Shown here piece by piece: positions 39,697 through 49,095 of a DNA stretch of 60,369 bases. The position numbers and the translations under genes are program-made. The notes under the pieces were generated by a model. That model worked only from the letters and a program-made list of their open reading frames with translations, searched no databases and had not been told where the DNA came from. Origin of the DNA: Acidobacteriota bacterium (GTDB taxonomy: Bacteria > Acidobacteriota > Terriglobia > Terriglobales > Acidobacteriaceae); the NCBI GenBank assembly GCA_021785495.1, contig JAJYFB010000003.1:1-60369 (forward strand), in the 5' to 3' direction. Positions within the stretch are counted from its first letter, which is position 1, and every line of letters begins with the position of its first letter.

Positions 39697-40413
39697 ATGC
39701 AAAGGGTTTCATTGCATTGGAGCCGCTCATGGACCCAGGCGATCGCTTGCGCCGCCCTGGCGGTGAGCGGCGGCGCGCTCGCTGCGGCGCAAACCACCGT
39801 GGCGGCCAGCCTCTATGGGGCGTTCAACCAATCGACCACCGGCAACGGCGCAGTGCAAAGCCCGGCCAACGCGGCCGGAGCGCTGCTGGAACTGCGGCGC
39901 ATCTCCAGCCCGCTCTTCGGCTACGAGGTGACGTACGCCTACAACCGGGCAAACCAGGGGCTTGCTTCGGCGAGCTTTGTCAGCCCCGTTGCTGGCTGCC
40001 CCACCTCCGGCTGCACCGCCAGTTTTTCGACGGCCGCCATCTCGTCGAACGCTCATGAGGTTACGGGCGACTGGGTGATTTCGGCGAAAATCGCCAACCT
40101 GCGGCCTTTTGTGCTGGCCGGCGGTGGACTTCTTCTCGACGTGCCTGCGGGCGGGACGGTAACGAACACGACTTGCCTTCCTTTAAGTCCGAGCTGTGCG
40201 CAGACCACCACGGCGGCCGCAACCCGCACTTCGACCCAGGGCGTCTTTGTCTACGGCGGCGGCCTGGACTGGGGCCTGCTGCCGCACATCGGCCTGCGCT
40301 TGCAGTACCGCGGCAATCTGTACAGGGCGCCGGCGCTTGCCAACGCATTCTCGTCCACCGGCGCGTTTACGCACACGGCCGAGCCGGCGATCGGCGTTTA
40401 TTTCCGCCTTTGA
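39697..40413 (+). CDS. Putative outer-membrane beta-barrel protein
   Basis: The 238-residue protein has a signal peptide (QAIACAALAVSGGALAAAQ). Alternating strands of the kind seen in small porin-like barrels follow (ASLYGAFNQS, YEVTYAYNRANQ, GLRLQYRGNLYRAP), ending in AIGVYFRL with the terminal hydrophobic/aromatic pattern of outer membrane proteins. Four cysteines occur in loops (CPTSGC, CLPLSPSC), probably forming disulfides. A good AAAGGAG site precedes the ATG. The GCGCAC/GTGCGC hairpin at 40428-40446 may act as a weak terminator. Confidence 0.65.
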   Translation: MQRVSLHWSRSWTQAIACAALAVSGGALAAAQTTVAASLYGAFNQSTTGNGAVQSPANAAGALLELRRISSPLFGYEVTYAYNRANQGLASASFVSPVAGCPTSGCTASFSTAAISSNAHEVTGDWVISAKIANLRPFVLAGGGLLLDVPAGGTVTNTTCLPLSPSCAQTTTAAATRTSTQGVFVYGGGLDWGLLPHIGLRLQYRGNLYRAPALANAFSSTGAFTHTAEPAIGVYFRL

Positions 40414-40595
40414 TGCGCAGCTTCGATGCGCACTTTTCATGTGCGCCCAAGCGCCTGGGGGGGACAAGTGCATGAGATTGCGGCGGCTCGCCGTTTTCAG
40501 TCCCCCACCGGCGTTTCCGCCCCGCAACGCATGAAGCGCCGCGGTTGCGGCTTGTGTTCGCTGTCCCCGATCGCTATTTTCCCGATCGCTATTTT

Positions 40596-41216
40596 TTAGA
40601 GTTGCACCGCTCGTCCCCACTCGGAAAAGACGATCTCGCCCAGCGCCTTGCGGCTGCGCGGCGCCAGTTCGCGCTCGATGAGCGTGGCGTCGCCTAATCC
40701 TTCAGGTTCACCCTGGTAGCCGAGCGCGATGGCGATCTCCGGCGTGTATTCGGCGGGAACGCCAAAGGCCTGGCGCGCGGCCTCACGGTCGAAGCCGGCC
40801 ATCTGGTGCGCTCCGAGTCCCAGCGCCGCCGCCTGCAAGACCAGGTGCGCGCTGGCCGCGCCCAGATCGTAGCTTGCGTAGGCATTCTCCGTTTCATTGT
40901 GGCTGAAGCGGACGCGGGCGACGCCCAGAATCAGCACCGGCGCCGACTGCGCCCACGTCTTGTTGAATCCGGCGAGCGTGGAAAGAATGTTGCTCCAGGT
41001 TGCATCGTCCTTGCGCCCCACCAGGAACCGCCACGGCTGCTCGTTAAAGGCCGAAGGCGCCCACCGCACCGCCTCAAACAGCTTCTTCAGCGTTTCGGCT
41101 CTCACCGCGCGCGCGGCAAACGCGCGCGGGCTCCAGCGCTCGTGAAAGGCCGGCAAAACCCCCTCGACCGGGGGCGCTTTCTTCAGTGCATTCACTTCGT
41201 TCGCAGTCAAACTCAT
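40596..41216 (-). CDS. Nitroreductase family protein
   Basis: An FMN-dependent oxidoreductase-like protein of 206 residues. RWSPRAFA near the start and VRWAPSAFNEQPWRF are the flavin-binding signature, and AAALGLGAHQMAGFD is the second conserved helix. Members reduce nitroaromatics, quinones or other acceptors with NAD(P)H; the substrate here is unknown. GGAG about 10 bases upstream supports the ATG at 41216. A 15-bp tandem duplication (CCCGATCGCTATTTT twice) touches its stop codon at 40566-40595. Confidence 0.88.
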   Translation of the reverse strand: MSLTANEVNALKKAPPVEGVLPAFHERWSPRAFAARAVRAETLKKLFEAVRWAPSAFNEQPWRFLVGRKDDATWSNILSTLAGFNKTWAQSAPVLILGVARVRFSHNETENAYASYDLGAASAHLVLQAAALGLGAHQMAGFDREAARQAFGVPAEYTPEIAIALGYQGEPEGLGDATLIERELAPRSRKALGEIVFSEWGRAVQL

Positions 41217-41436
41217 CGGGGTTCCGCTCCTCGGAGATCGCATCTCTTCGTCTTGTTCGATTCATCGGTCCGGCGCGTGGATTCGTCCGGCAGAAAAAAA
41301 TAGTTGTTGCAACAGGGAAATGGCGGATTCCATCGCAGATCGCCTGCGCCGCCCGAAGGGCAGCACGGCGCGCCAAAACTCCGTGCGATGGCCCTCGTGC
41401 GCGCACGTACTTCGCACGCATGCCCCGTGCACAGCC

Positions 41437-42438
41437 TCACCGCAGCAGCCGGGCCGCATCCTTGGCGAAGTAGGTCACGATGAAGTCGGCCCCGGCGCGG
41501 CGAATGCCCACCAGCGACTCGATCATGGTGCGGTTCGGGTCGAGCCAACCGCGCTCGAAGGCCGCGTGGAGCATCGAGTACTCGCCTGAAACCTGGTAGG
41601 CTCCCAGGGGCGCATCCACACGCTCACGCGCCGCGCGCACCACGTCGAGATAGGGCATGGCCGGCTTCATCAGGATCATGTCCGCGCCCTCGTCGAGGTC
41701 GAGCGCGATCTCGCGCATGGCCTCGCGGAGATTGGCCCCGTCCATCTGATAGCTGCGCCGGTCGCCGAACTGCGGCGCCGAATCGGCGGCCTCGCGGAAG
41801 GGTCCGTAAAACGCCGAGGCGAACTTCGAGGCGTAGCTGAGGATGGGCGTCTCGGCGCATCCCGCCGCGTCGAGCGCCTTGCGGATCGCCGCGACGCGCC
41901 CGTCCATCATGTCGCTGGGCGCGACCACGTCGGCTCCGGCGCGGGCCTGGCTGACGGCCGTCCGCGCCAGTAGTTCCAGGGTCGGATCGTTCGCCACGTC
42001 GAAGCTCGCATCGGGGCCGTCGCCGGATTGCGCGATCACGCCGCAGTGGCCGTGGCTCGTGTACTCGCAGAGGCAAACGTCGGCGATGAGCACCAGCTTT
42101 TTTGCCGCCGGCGAAGCCTTGAGCGCGCGCAGCGCCTGCTGCACGATGCCGTCCTCGGCCCATGCGCCCGTGCCCTGTGCATCCTTGGCTGCGGGCAAGC
42201 CGAAGACGAGCAGCCCGCCGATGCCGAGCGCGGCGGCCTCTTCGGCCTCGCGCACAGCTTCATCCACCGAGAGATTGAAGACGCCGGGCATGGAGCCGAC
42301 CGGCGTGCGCACGCCCTCGCCAGGACAGACAAAAAGCGGGTAAATCAGATCACCAGGCTCGATCGAGGTCTCGCGCACCAGCGCCCGCAACGGCTCGCTA
42401 CGCCTCAGCCGACGCATTCGCTGCACAGGAAAGCTCAT
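41437..42438 (-). CDS. hemB: Delta-aminolevulinic acid dehydratase (porphobilinogen synthase)
   Basis: HemB condenses two 5-aminolevulinate molecules to porphobilinogen in haem synthesis. The 333-residue protein has the metal-binding Cys cluster [14 protein letters not shown] and the two catalytic lysines in [15 protein letters not shown] and [28 protein letters not shown] is also characteristic. The ATG at 42438 ([13 protein letters not shown]) matches family starts; 85 extra ORF residues upstream come from the palindromic repeat region. The RBS is weak. Confidence 0.96.
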   Translation of the reverse strand: MSFPVQRMRRLRRSEPLRALVRETSIEPGDLIYPLFVCPGEGVRTPVGSMPGVFNLSVDEAVREAEEAAALGIGGLLVFGLPAAKDAQGTGAWAEDGIVQQALRALKASPAAKKLVLIADVCLCEYTSHGHCGVIAQSGDGPDASFDVANDPTLELLARTAVSQARAGADVVAPSDMMDGRVAAIRKALDAAGCAETPILSYASKFASAFYGPFREAADSAPQFGDRRSYQMDGANLREAMREIALDLDEGADMILMKPAMPYLDVVRAARERVDAPLGAYQVSGEYSMLHAAFERGWLDPNRTMIESLVGIRRAGADFIVTYFAKDAARLLR

Positions 42439-42544
42439 GGCTCGATTGTACGGCAGCGAACAGGAGCCAGGAGTCAGCCGATCGCAGGACGATCGCATGA
42501 ACGCAGCCTGGGAACACCATTCCCCGGCTTTTGATCGATCCGCC

Positions 42545-42660
42545 GGTTGCGTCCCGTAGGGACGCTGCGAAAGTAGCCCAGGGGGAAGCGCAACGGAACC
42601 CTGGAGGACGGAGCCCATCGACGTGTCCGCCCCGCAGGGGCGATGCGATCCCCTGGATAG
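42545..42660. repeat. Cluster of short palindromes (REP-like) between hemB and a membrane protein
   Basis: The tract contains GCGTCCCGTAGGGACGC (42550-42566), a CCCAGGG...CCCTGG pair, and CGCCCCGCAGGGGCG (42628-42642). Such CCG/CGG hairpin clusters are typical of interspersed extragenic palindromes. Both ORFs drawn across it are shadows. No second copy was found in this window. Confidence 0.6.
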
Positions 42661-42715
42661 AAATGAAAAAATCCTCTTGCGATGTCGCCGCAACCAATCG
42701 CGCCAGCGGCGCAGT

Positions 42716-43429
42716 TTAGTCGGAAACCATCAGCTCGCCGGGAACGATGGGGCGGGTGCGCGGCAGCCTGCCGCGCGCGGCCGCCCCGCCGAAGAGCGCG
42801 AGCGCCGCGGCAAAGGCCACGAGCTTGACGAGGCTGCCGGTCGCGTTCTCCGGCAGCGTCTTCCAGAGCACCAGCAGAACGGTTTGCCCTGCCGTAACAG
42901 CCCAGACCGATCCGTAAAAATAGCGTCGCTCCCACCCTTCGCCCTTGGTCGAGCGGCCGACCCGCGGCAGTTTGCCGAGCAGGCCGAGCAGCAGAATCAG
43001 CGCGCAGAGCGGGGCGTAGCCATAGAAATAAATCTGCTTCATCCGCCAGACGCCCGTGGCCACGGCGTAGACCAGCGCCGCCATGTTCAGCAGCGCGTAA
43101 CTCAGGATCGCGTTCCAGGCGAAGGTGTAACAAACGCGGCGATACAGCGGATTGGGCTTGTCCTCGTCGAAGCGCAAAATGTACGGGCGATGTTCGGAGC
43201 CGGGCAGTTGCGCGTGGTAGCAGGCAAGGCCGGTGCCGGCCAGCACCACGGCCAGCCACGCCCAGTTGAACCAGTGAAAGCCGCCGGAAAACAGGCTGAA
43301 CGTCAGCGGTCCCGGGGCCAGGAAAAACACCCAAATCCAGATGGGCCAGTGCGCAAGACGGTAGCGGCTGGTGTTCCGCTCCCGGATCTTGCGCTCTCCG
43401 GCGTATTCAAGCTTCCCGTTGTATCCCAT
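42716..43429 (-). CDS. Polytopic membrane protein, function unknown
   Basis: The 237-residue protein has about six hydrophobic helices (for example [72 protein letters not shown]). A polar loop between helices 2 and 3 reads [19 protein letters not shown]. No family is recognised. The ATG at 43429 removes 20 upstream residues that overlap a repeat remnant; its RBS is weak. Confidence 0.7.
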   Translation of the reverse strand: MGYNGKLEYAGERKIRERNTSRYRLAHWPIWIWVFFLAPGPLTFSLFSGGFHWFNWAWLAVVLAGTGLACYHAQLPGSEHRPYILRFDEDKPNPLYRRVCYTFAWNAILSYALLNMAALVYAVATGVWRMKQIYFYGYAPLCALILLLGLLGKLPRVGRSTKGEGWERRYFYGSVWAVTAGQTVLLVLWKTLPENATGSLVKLVAFAAALALFGGAAARGRLPRTRPIVPGELMVSD

Positions 43430-43482
43430 GGCCGGAGTCTCGCAAAACGGACGGGAAAGAGTCAAATAGGGACGCAGGGACC

Positions 43483-43545
43483 AGGGCAAACGCCTTTGGA
43501 TTTTGCATGGCTGGCAGGAACAGCCTTGAAAGGGAACAGCTTCGC
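43483..43545 (-). repeat. Degenerate partial copy of the MITE-like element
   Basis: Starting at AGGGCAAACGCCTTTGGATTTTGCATGG, about 60 bases match one half of the 114-bp element in the same orientation as copy 1, with several substitutions. The central hairpin is broken (AAAGGGAACAGCTTC) and the second half is missing. It looks like a decayed copy. Confidence 0.65.
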
Positions 43546-43669
43546 GCCGCGCCGAAAGAGAACGCGAGGCGCAAGGCCGATGGGGTCTTTGCTGGTCCGG
43601 TCTTCGGAGGAGATGCGGCGCTCGCGCTGGTTTGGCTGCGCTGCTCGCCGCCAGTTATGATGATGCTTC

Positions 43670-44170
43670 ATGGGAACCGCGCCGCCAATCGCGATGGCCA
43701 ACATCGGCATGGCCGATACGCTGATTCTAGCGGTGTTGGCGCTGGTGGTCTTCGGGCCGCGGCGGCTGCCGCAGATCGGCCGACAGCTCGGCCGGCTGAT
43801 GTACGAGTTCCGCAAGGCCTCGAACGACTTCAAATTCCAGATGGAAGAAGAGCTGCGTCAGGCCGAGGAGGCCGACCGCCGCAAGCGCGAGGAACTGGAG
43901 CAACTGCGAGCGCTGACGGCCCGGCCGGCGGCCGATTCCACAAGCGCAGCGGAGGCCGCGACGGAGTCGCCCGCGTTGCTTGCCGAGCCGTCCGATTCGC
44001 ACCCTGAGCCCTCCGCCGCCGCGCTGCCGGATGCGCCCGCCGCAAGTCCGTATCCCGGCGAACTGACCTATCCCAACCTTGCCGGCGAAAGCGCGCTGGC
44101 AGAAGACGCGCGGCAAAGCGCTGCCGCCCACCCGACAGAACCCGCCGAGCCGGCCGCCCACCATGGTTGA
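43670..44170 (+). CDS. tatB: Sec-independent protein translocase subunit TatA/TatB
   Basis: A single N-terminal membrane helix (TLILAVLALVVFGPRRLPQIGRQLG) followed by an amphipathic helix and a long Ala/Pro/Glu-rich tail, 166 residues in all. The FGP hinge and the length favour TatB over TatA, but in systems with one subunit the same protein may do both jobs. It is followed by tatC with an 8-base overlap, which fits a Tat operon. Later ATGs (43694, 43709) could be the true start because the first residues before the helix are unusual. Confidence 0.88.
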   Translation: MGTAPPIAMANIGMADTLILAVLALVVFGPRRLPQIGRQLGRLMYEFRKASNDFKFQMEEELRQAEEADRRKREELEQLRALTARPAADSTSAAEAATESPALLAEPSDSHPEPSAAALPDAPAASPYPGELTYPNLAGESALAEDARQSAAAHPTEPAEPAAHHG

Positions 44171-44954
44171 TCCCGAACAAGCCGTCGAAAAGGCCCGCAA
44201 GGCCGTCACCGAGCGCGTCGAGCTGCCGGGCATGACGCTCATGGAGCACCTCGAAGAGCTGCGCCGGCGCATCGTCCACTCGGCGATGTATCTGGCTGCC
44301 GGCTTTTTCGCCTGCTGGTTTTTTCGCCAGCACATCGTCGACTTTTTTCAGTCGCCGCTGAACCGGTTGGGCATCAAGCTGAGCTACACCCACCCGATGG
44401 ACCCGCTGAACTTCAACCTGCAGGTGGCGCTTTTGGGCGGAGCCATCGCCGCTTCGCCTTTCATCCTCTATCAGGTCTGGCTGTTCATCGCGCCGGGGCT
44501 GTATCAGCGGGAAAAGCGTTTCGTGATTCCGTTCATGGCGGCCACGGTGGGCCTGTTCCTCACCGGCGCCGGCTTCGGCTACTTTTATGTGCTGCCGGGC
44601 GCGCTCAAGATTCTCATCGTGCAGTTTGGCCACGGCTTCAACCCGATGGTCACCATCGAGGAGTACACGGGCTTCTTCCTGTCGATCATTCTGGGCCTGG
44701 GCATCAGCTTCGAGCTGCCCATTCTGATCTTTTTCCTGGCCTTGTTCGGCATCGTCAGCCCGCGTTTTCTCTGGAAGAACATTCGCTACGCCATTCTCGC
44801 CGTTTTTGTGGTGGCGGCGATCATCTGTCCCAGTCCCGATCCTTGGACGATGTGCATCTACGCCCTGCCGATGCTGGCCCTCTACATTCTGGGCATCGGC
44901 GTCGCCTGGTGGGTGCATCCCAACCGCAAGAAGAAAAAGGAGGCGGCCGGTTGA
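44163..44954 (+). CDS. tatC: Sec-independent protein translocase subunit TatC
   Basis: TatC recognises twin-arginine signal peptides and forms the translocase core. The 263-residue protein has six membrane helices and the conserved LMEHLEELRRRI N-terminus. FIAPGLYQREKRFVIPF and IISFELPILIFFL-like segments (GISFELPILIFFLALFGI) match the family. Its ATG lies inside the end of tatB (ATGGTTGA), so translation is coupled. The glutaminyl-cyclase-like gene follows 32 bases later. Confidence 0.96.
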   Translation: MVDPEQAVEKARKAVTERVELPGMTLMEHLEELRRRIVHSAMYLAAGFFACWFFRQHIVDFFQSPLNRLGIKLSYTHPMDPLNFNLQVALLGGAIAASPFILYQVWLFIAPGLYQREKRFVIPFMAATVGLFLTGAGFGYFYVLPGALKILIVQFGHGFNPMVTIEEYTGFFLSIILGLGISFELPILIFFLALFGIVSPRFLWKNIRYAILAVFVVAAIICPSPDPWTMCIYALPMLALYILGIGVAWWVHPNRKKKKEAAG

Positions 44955-44986
44955 TTTTTTTCTGGTTTTGGAAGAGAGTTGCGGTG

Positions 44987-45886
44987 ATGAAGAGAGTTGC
45001 GGTGATTTTGCTGGTCGTTGCGCCGATTGCCGCGCAGGCCCAGCATTTTCCCGGCGCGCGCGCCTATGAATACGCGCGCCAGTTTGCCGCCATCGGTCCG
45101 CGCTGGCCCACCGGCCCCGGCCACGTGAAGGCCGAGGAGTTCCTCCGCGGGCATTTTCTGGCGGCGCACGACGCGCTCGAAGAGGACAGCTTCACCGCCG
45201 ATACGCCCATCGGCCCCGTGCTGATGCACAACTTCATCGTGCGCTATCCGGGGACAAAGCCGGGCGTCATCGTCCTCGGCACGCACTACGAGACGAATTA
45301 CCCCTTGCGCACGATCCATTTCGTTGGCGCCAACGACGGCGCCTCGACGACGGGTCTGCTGATGGCCATCGGCGACGAACTGCGCACGCAGGCCAGTCAT
45401 TCGCCCACGAACAAACTCAACGGCTATTCGGTCTGGCTGGTCTTTTTCGATGGCGAGGAGGCCATCGATCAGTGGTCGCAATCCGACTCGACCTACGGCA
45501 GCCGCCATCTGGCCGCCAAGTGGGGACGCGAGGGCGTTCTCAGCCAGATCAAGGCCTATCTCCTCGCCGACATGATCGGCGACCGGGATCTCGACATTCA
45601 GCGCGACACCAACTCCACGGCCTGGCTCGTCGATCTGGTCGCGCAGGCGGCCAAAAAGTCTGGCGATCAGCGCTACTTCTTCAAGCAGCAGATGGACATT
45701 GAAGACGATCAGTTGGCCTTTGTCCATCGCGGCGTGCCCTCGATCGACATCATCGACCTCGACTACGGGCCGAACAACAGCTATCACCACACCGCGCAGG
45801 ATACGATGGATAAAATCAGCGCCCACAGCCTGACCATCGACGGCGATGTCTTTATGGAATCGATCAGAATGATCGATCAGCGATAA
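44987..45886 (+). CDS. Glutaminyl cyclase-like M28 family protein
   Basis: The 299-residue secreted protein (signal VILLVVAPIAAQAQ) resembles glutaminyl-peptide cyclotransferases, which convert N-terminal Gln to pyroglutamate using zinc. Matching landmarks are GTHYETN, GANDGAS (zinc Asp), VFFDGEEAIDQWSQSDSTYG (zinc Glu), RHLAAKWG, the IEDDQLAFVHRGVPS loop and YHHTAQDTMDKI (zinc His). Start choice: ATG at 44987. An 18-bp tandem duplication spanning it gives KRVAVM then KRVAVI, so an upstream in-frame codon might also be used. It sits directly after tatC. Confidence 0.85.
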   Translation: MKRVAVILLVVAPIAAQAQHFPGARAYEYARQFAAIGPRWPTGPGHVKAEEFLRGHFLAAHDALEEDSFTADTPIGPVLMHNFIVRYPGTKPGVIVLGTHYETNYPLRTIHFVGANDGASTTGLLMAIGDELRTQASHSPTNKLNGYSVWLVFFDGEEAIDQWSQSDSTYGSRHLAAKWGREGVLSQIKAYLLADMIGDRDLDIQRDTNSTAWLVDLVAQAAKKSGDQRYFFKQQMDIEDDQLAFVHRGVPSIDIIDLDYGPNNSYHHTAQDTMDKISAHSLTIDGDVFMESIRMIDQR

Positions 45887-45890
45887 AGAG

Positions 45891-45998
45891 TAGCTTTCAG
45901 CTTCTAGCTCCTAGCTTCTAGCTTTGCATCGCGGCGCCCTGATAAGGTCTCCTCGGTAAGAACAAGCTAGAGGCTGGAAGCTAGCAGCTAGAGGCTTG
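45891..45998. repeat. Imperfect inverted repeats of AGCTTCTAGC units
   Basis: Between the cyclase and mtnP genes, several AGCTTCTAG/CTAGAGGCT units form a long imperfect hairpin (arms near 45899-45926 and 45963-45998, loop about 40 nt). It may terminate the tat operon or be an interspersed repeat. The sequence is built from near-tandem CTAGCTTCTAGC-type units. Confidence 0.5.
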
Positions 45999-46019
45999 CG
46001 GTAATTGAAGGAGCATGAT

Positions 46020-46892
<873 letters not shown>

Positions 46893-46919
46893 GGCGCGCG
46901 GTCGCGCTTCTTGTATCAT

Positions 46920-46964
46920 CGTAGAGGCCCCTTCCTTGTTGTTGCCGCGACGAGGGCCTCTACG
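46920..46964 (+). promoter_or_regulatory. 11-bp inverted repeat in the ychF leader
   Basis: CGTAGAGGCCC and GGGCCTCTACG form a hairpin with a 23-nt loop, ending 8 bases before the ychF ATG. The GAGGG that could serve as RBS lies in the second arm. It could terminate mtnP transcription or affect ychF translation. No T run follows. Confidence 0.45.
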
Positions 46965-46972
46965 GATCGACG

Positions 46973-48058
46973 ATGAAAACCGGAATTATCGGCCTGCCGC
47001 AGGTGGGCAAGACTTCGCTGTTCAAAATTCTGACCAAAGCGCGGATCGAGGAGCACGGCTTCTCGAATCCCCGCGAGGCCCACATCGGCGTGGCGCGCGT
47101 GCCGGACGAGCGGCTGGACAAGCTCTCCGCGCTCTACGCACCGAAGAAGACCACCTACGCCGCGGTGGAGTACGTGGACGTGGCCGCGGTTGGGCAGGAA
47201 TCGCTGAAAGAAACCGCCTTTTTGACCAACCTGCGCAACGTGGATGCGCTCATTCACGTGCTGCGCGTCTTCGACAACGACGCCGTGCCGCACGTCGGCC
47301 CGATCGATCCGCTGCGCGATGCAAAGAACGTCGATTTCGACCTGATCGTCAGCGACCTGGGGCAGGTGGAGAAACGCATCGAGCGCGTCGAAAAAGACCT
47401 GAAGAAGGCGCGCACAGCCGATCTGGAGCGCGAACACGCGCTTCTGCTGCGCTCAAAGGAGTGCCTCGAAAAAGAGACGCCGCTGCGCGAGCTGGAGATG
47501 ACGCCCGAGGAGAAGAAACTCCTCCGTGGCTTCATGTTCCTTTCGCAAAAGCCCATTCTCTACGCGCTCAACCTGAGCGAAAGCACGACGCTCGGCGACG
47601 ATCTGGACTCCGCCGTCAGCCGTTTCCATCTCGACGAAATCGCCGGCAGGCCGAACGCCGGAGCCACGGCGATCTGCGGCAAGGTCGAGGCCGAGCTGGC
47701 CGAGATGGACGACGCAGAGGCCGCCGATTTTCTGGAAAGCTACGGATTGCGCGAGAGCGGCCTGGTGCGGCTGATCCGCAAGAGCTACGAGCTGCTGGGG
47801 CTGATCAGCTTCTTTACGGCGGGCGAGGACGAGTGCCGCGCCTGGACGGTGCCGCTCGGCTCGAAGGCCCCGCAGGCGGCCGGCGCGATTCACTCCGATC
47901 TGGAGCATCACTTCATCCGCGCCGAGACCATTCGCTGGGACGAGCTGCTCGACGCCGGCTCCGAGGCCGCCGCCCGTTCGCGCGGCACGCTGCGCCTGGA
48001 AGGCAAGGAATACATCGTGAAGGATGGCGACGTGATGCACATTCGCCACAGCGGATGA
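46973..48058 (+). CDS. ychF: Redox-regulated ATPase YchF
   Basis: An Obg-family P-loop protein of 361 residues that binds ATP better than GTP, linked in other bacteria to ribosomes and the oxidative stress response. The P-loop reads GLPQVGKTS; a central coiled coil covers about residues 130-170 (VEKRIERVEKDLKKARTADLE). The C-terminal TGS domain (FTAGEDECRAWTVPLGSKAPQAAG, GKEYIVKDGDVMHIRHS) is diagnostic. The gene starts 80 bases after mtnP; the intergenic hairpin is listed separately. Confidence 0.96.
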   Translation: MKTGIIGLPQVGKTSLFKILTKARIEEHGFSNPREAHIGVARVPDERLDKLSALYAPKKTTYAAVEYVDVAAVGQESLKETAFLTNLRNVDALIHVLRVFDNDAVPHVGPIDPLRDAKNVDFDLIVSDLGQVEKRIERVEKDLKKARTADLEREHALLLRSKECLEKETPLRELEMTPEEKKLLRGFMFLSQKPILYALNLSESTTLGDDLDSAVSRFHLDEIAGRPNAGATAICGKVEAELAEMDDAEAADFLESYGLRESGLVRLIRKSYELLGLISFFTAGEDECRAWTVPLGSKAPQAAGAIHSDLEHHFIRAETIRWDELLDAGSEAAARSRGTLRLEGKEYIVKDGDVMHIRHSG

Positions 48059-48163
48059 CGAGATCAGCCACGATGGGCCGCCGATAGGCCACCGATGGGC
48101 GCGGTTCGTTCGGGTGATGCTGCCGCGTTGCTTGCGCTTGCCACTCAAATCCTCGCTGCGCGC

Positions 48164-48976
48164 CTACCAACTGTGCAGCCATGCGGCGTCGTGGCCGATG
48201 CGCACCGGCGTGCGAAACAGCTCGCTCAGCCGCGCCTCGGTGAGCAGCTCTTCGCGCGGGCCATCGGCGACGATACGGCCGTCGCGCATCAGCACGATGC
48301 GCTCGATCTCCGGCAGAATGTCGCCCAGGTGATGCGTGACCATCACGAGGCCGGTGCCTTCGCGCGCCAGGCCGCGCAGGGTCTCGCGCAGTTCGCGCTG
48401 CGCGGCCAGATCGAGCGCGTTCGAGGGCTCGTCGAGAAGCAGTTGCCGCGGCCGGTGCACGAGGGCGCGCGCGATGAGGATGCGCCGTTTTTCGCCGGCC
48501 GACATGGCGCCGACAAGCTGCGCGGCCAGTCGCGTCGCCTCCATGCGTTCGAGCGCCTCCCAGGCGCGTGCGCGCATCTCCTCGGTCACGTGCAGATTCG
48601 GCCAGAGCGAGGAGGCGGAAAAGAAGCCGGCAATCACAGCGTCCAGACCGGTTGTCACCGCGGTGCGCTCGCCGGGCAGTTCGTTGCCGAGCGGTCCGCC
48701 GCTCACCACGCCGAAGTGACGGCGCAGTTCCGTCAGATCCCACCGCTGCCGGCCGAAGATGCGCACCGTGGCGCCGGGCTCGGCAATGGGATAAATCTGG
48801 CAGGTCATGGCGAGGATCAGCGTGGATTTGCCGCAGCCGTTGGGGCCGAGAATGGCGAGATGCTCGCCGGTGCGGATGTCGAGGTTCACATCGTGCAGCA
48901 CCACGCGGTCGCAGCGCGCGACGCTGGCATGGCGCAGGACAAGAAATTCCGTAGTGGAGGATTCGTTTTGTAACAT
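48164..48976 (-). CDS. ABC transporter ATP-binding protein (stand-alone)
   Basis: A 270-residue ABC ATPase with Walker A GPNGCGKST, signature MSAGEKRR, Walker B RQLLLDEPSNALD and the H-loop VTHHLGD. No permease or binding protein is next to it, so it may serve transporters encoded elsewhere or act like the cytosolic ModF/YlmA type. The signature motif is a slight variant (SAGE for SGGQ). The ATG at 48976 is preferred over 49003. It is divergent from argJ with a 119-base gap. Confidence 0.9.
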   Translation of the reverse strand: MLQNESSTTEFLVLRHASVARCDRVVLHDVNLDIRTGEHLAILGPNGCGKSTLILAMTCQIYPIAEPGATVRIFGRQRWDLTELRRHFGVVSGGPLGNELPGERTAVTTGLDAVIAGFFSASSLWPNLHVTEEMRARAWEALERMEATRLAAQLVGAMSAGEKRRILIARALVHRPRQLLLDEPSNALDLAAQRELRETLRGLAREGTGLVMVTHHLGDILPEIERIVLMRDGRIVADGPREELLTEARLSELFRTPVRIGHDAAWLHSW

Positions 48977-49095
48977 GGGCTCGCCGGTTTGCCTTCCAGG
49001 CACAGTGCGGTGATCGCCGCATCCTTGTTTGGAATCGTTGGGCCGAAGCGCGTCTCTGCACGCGCCCTAGCTGTTAGAGTAATTGCATTCACGTC

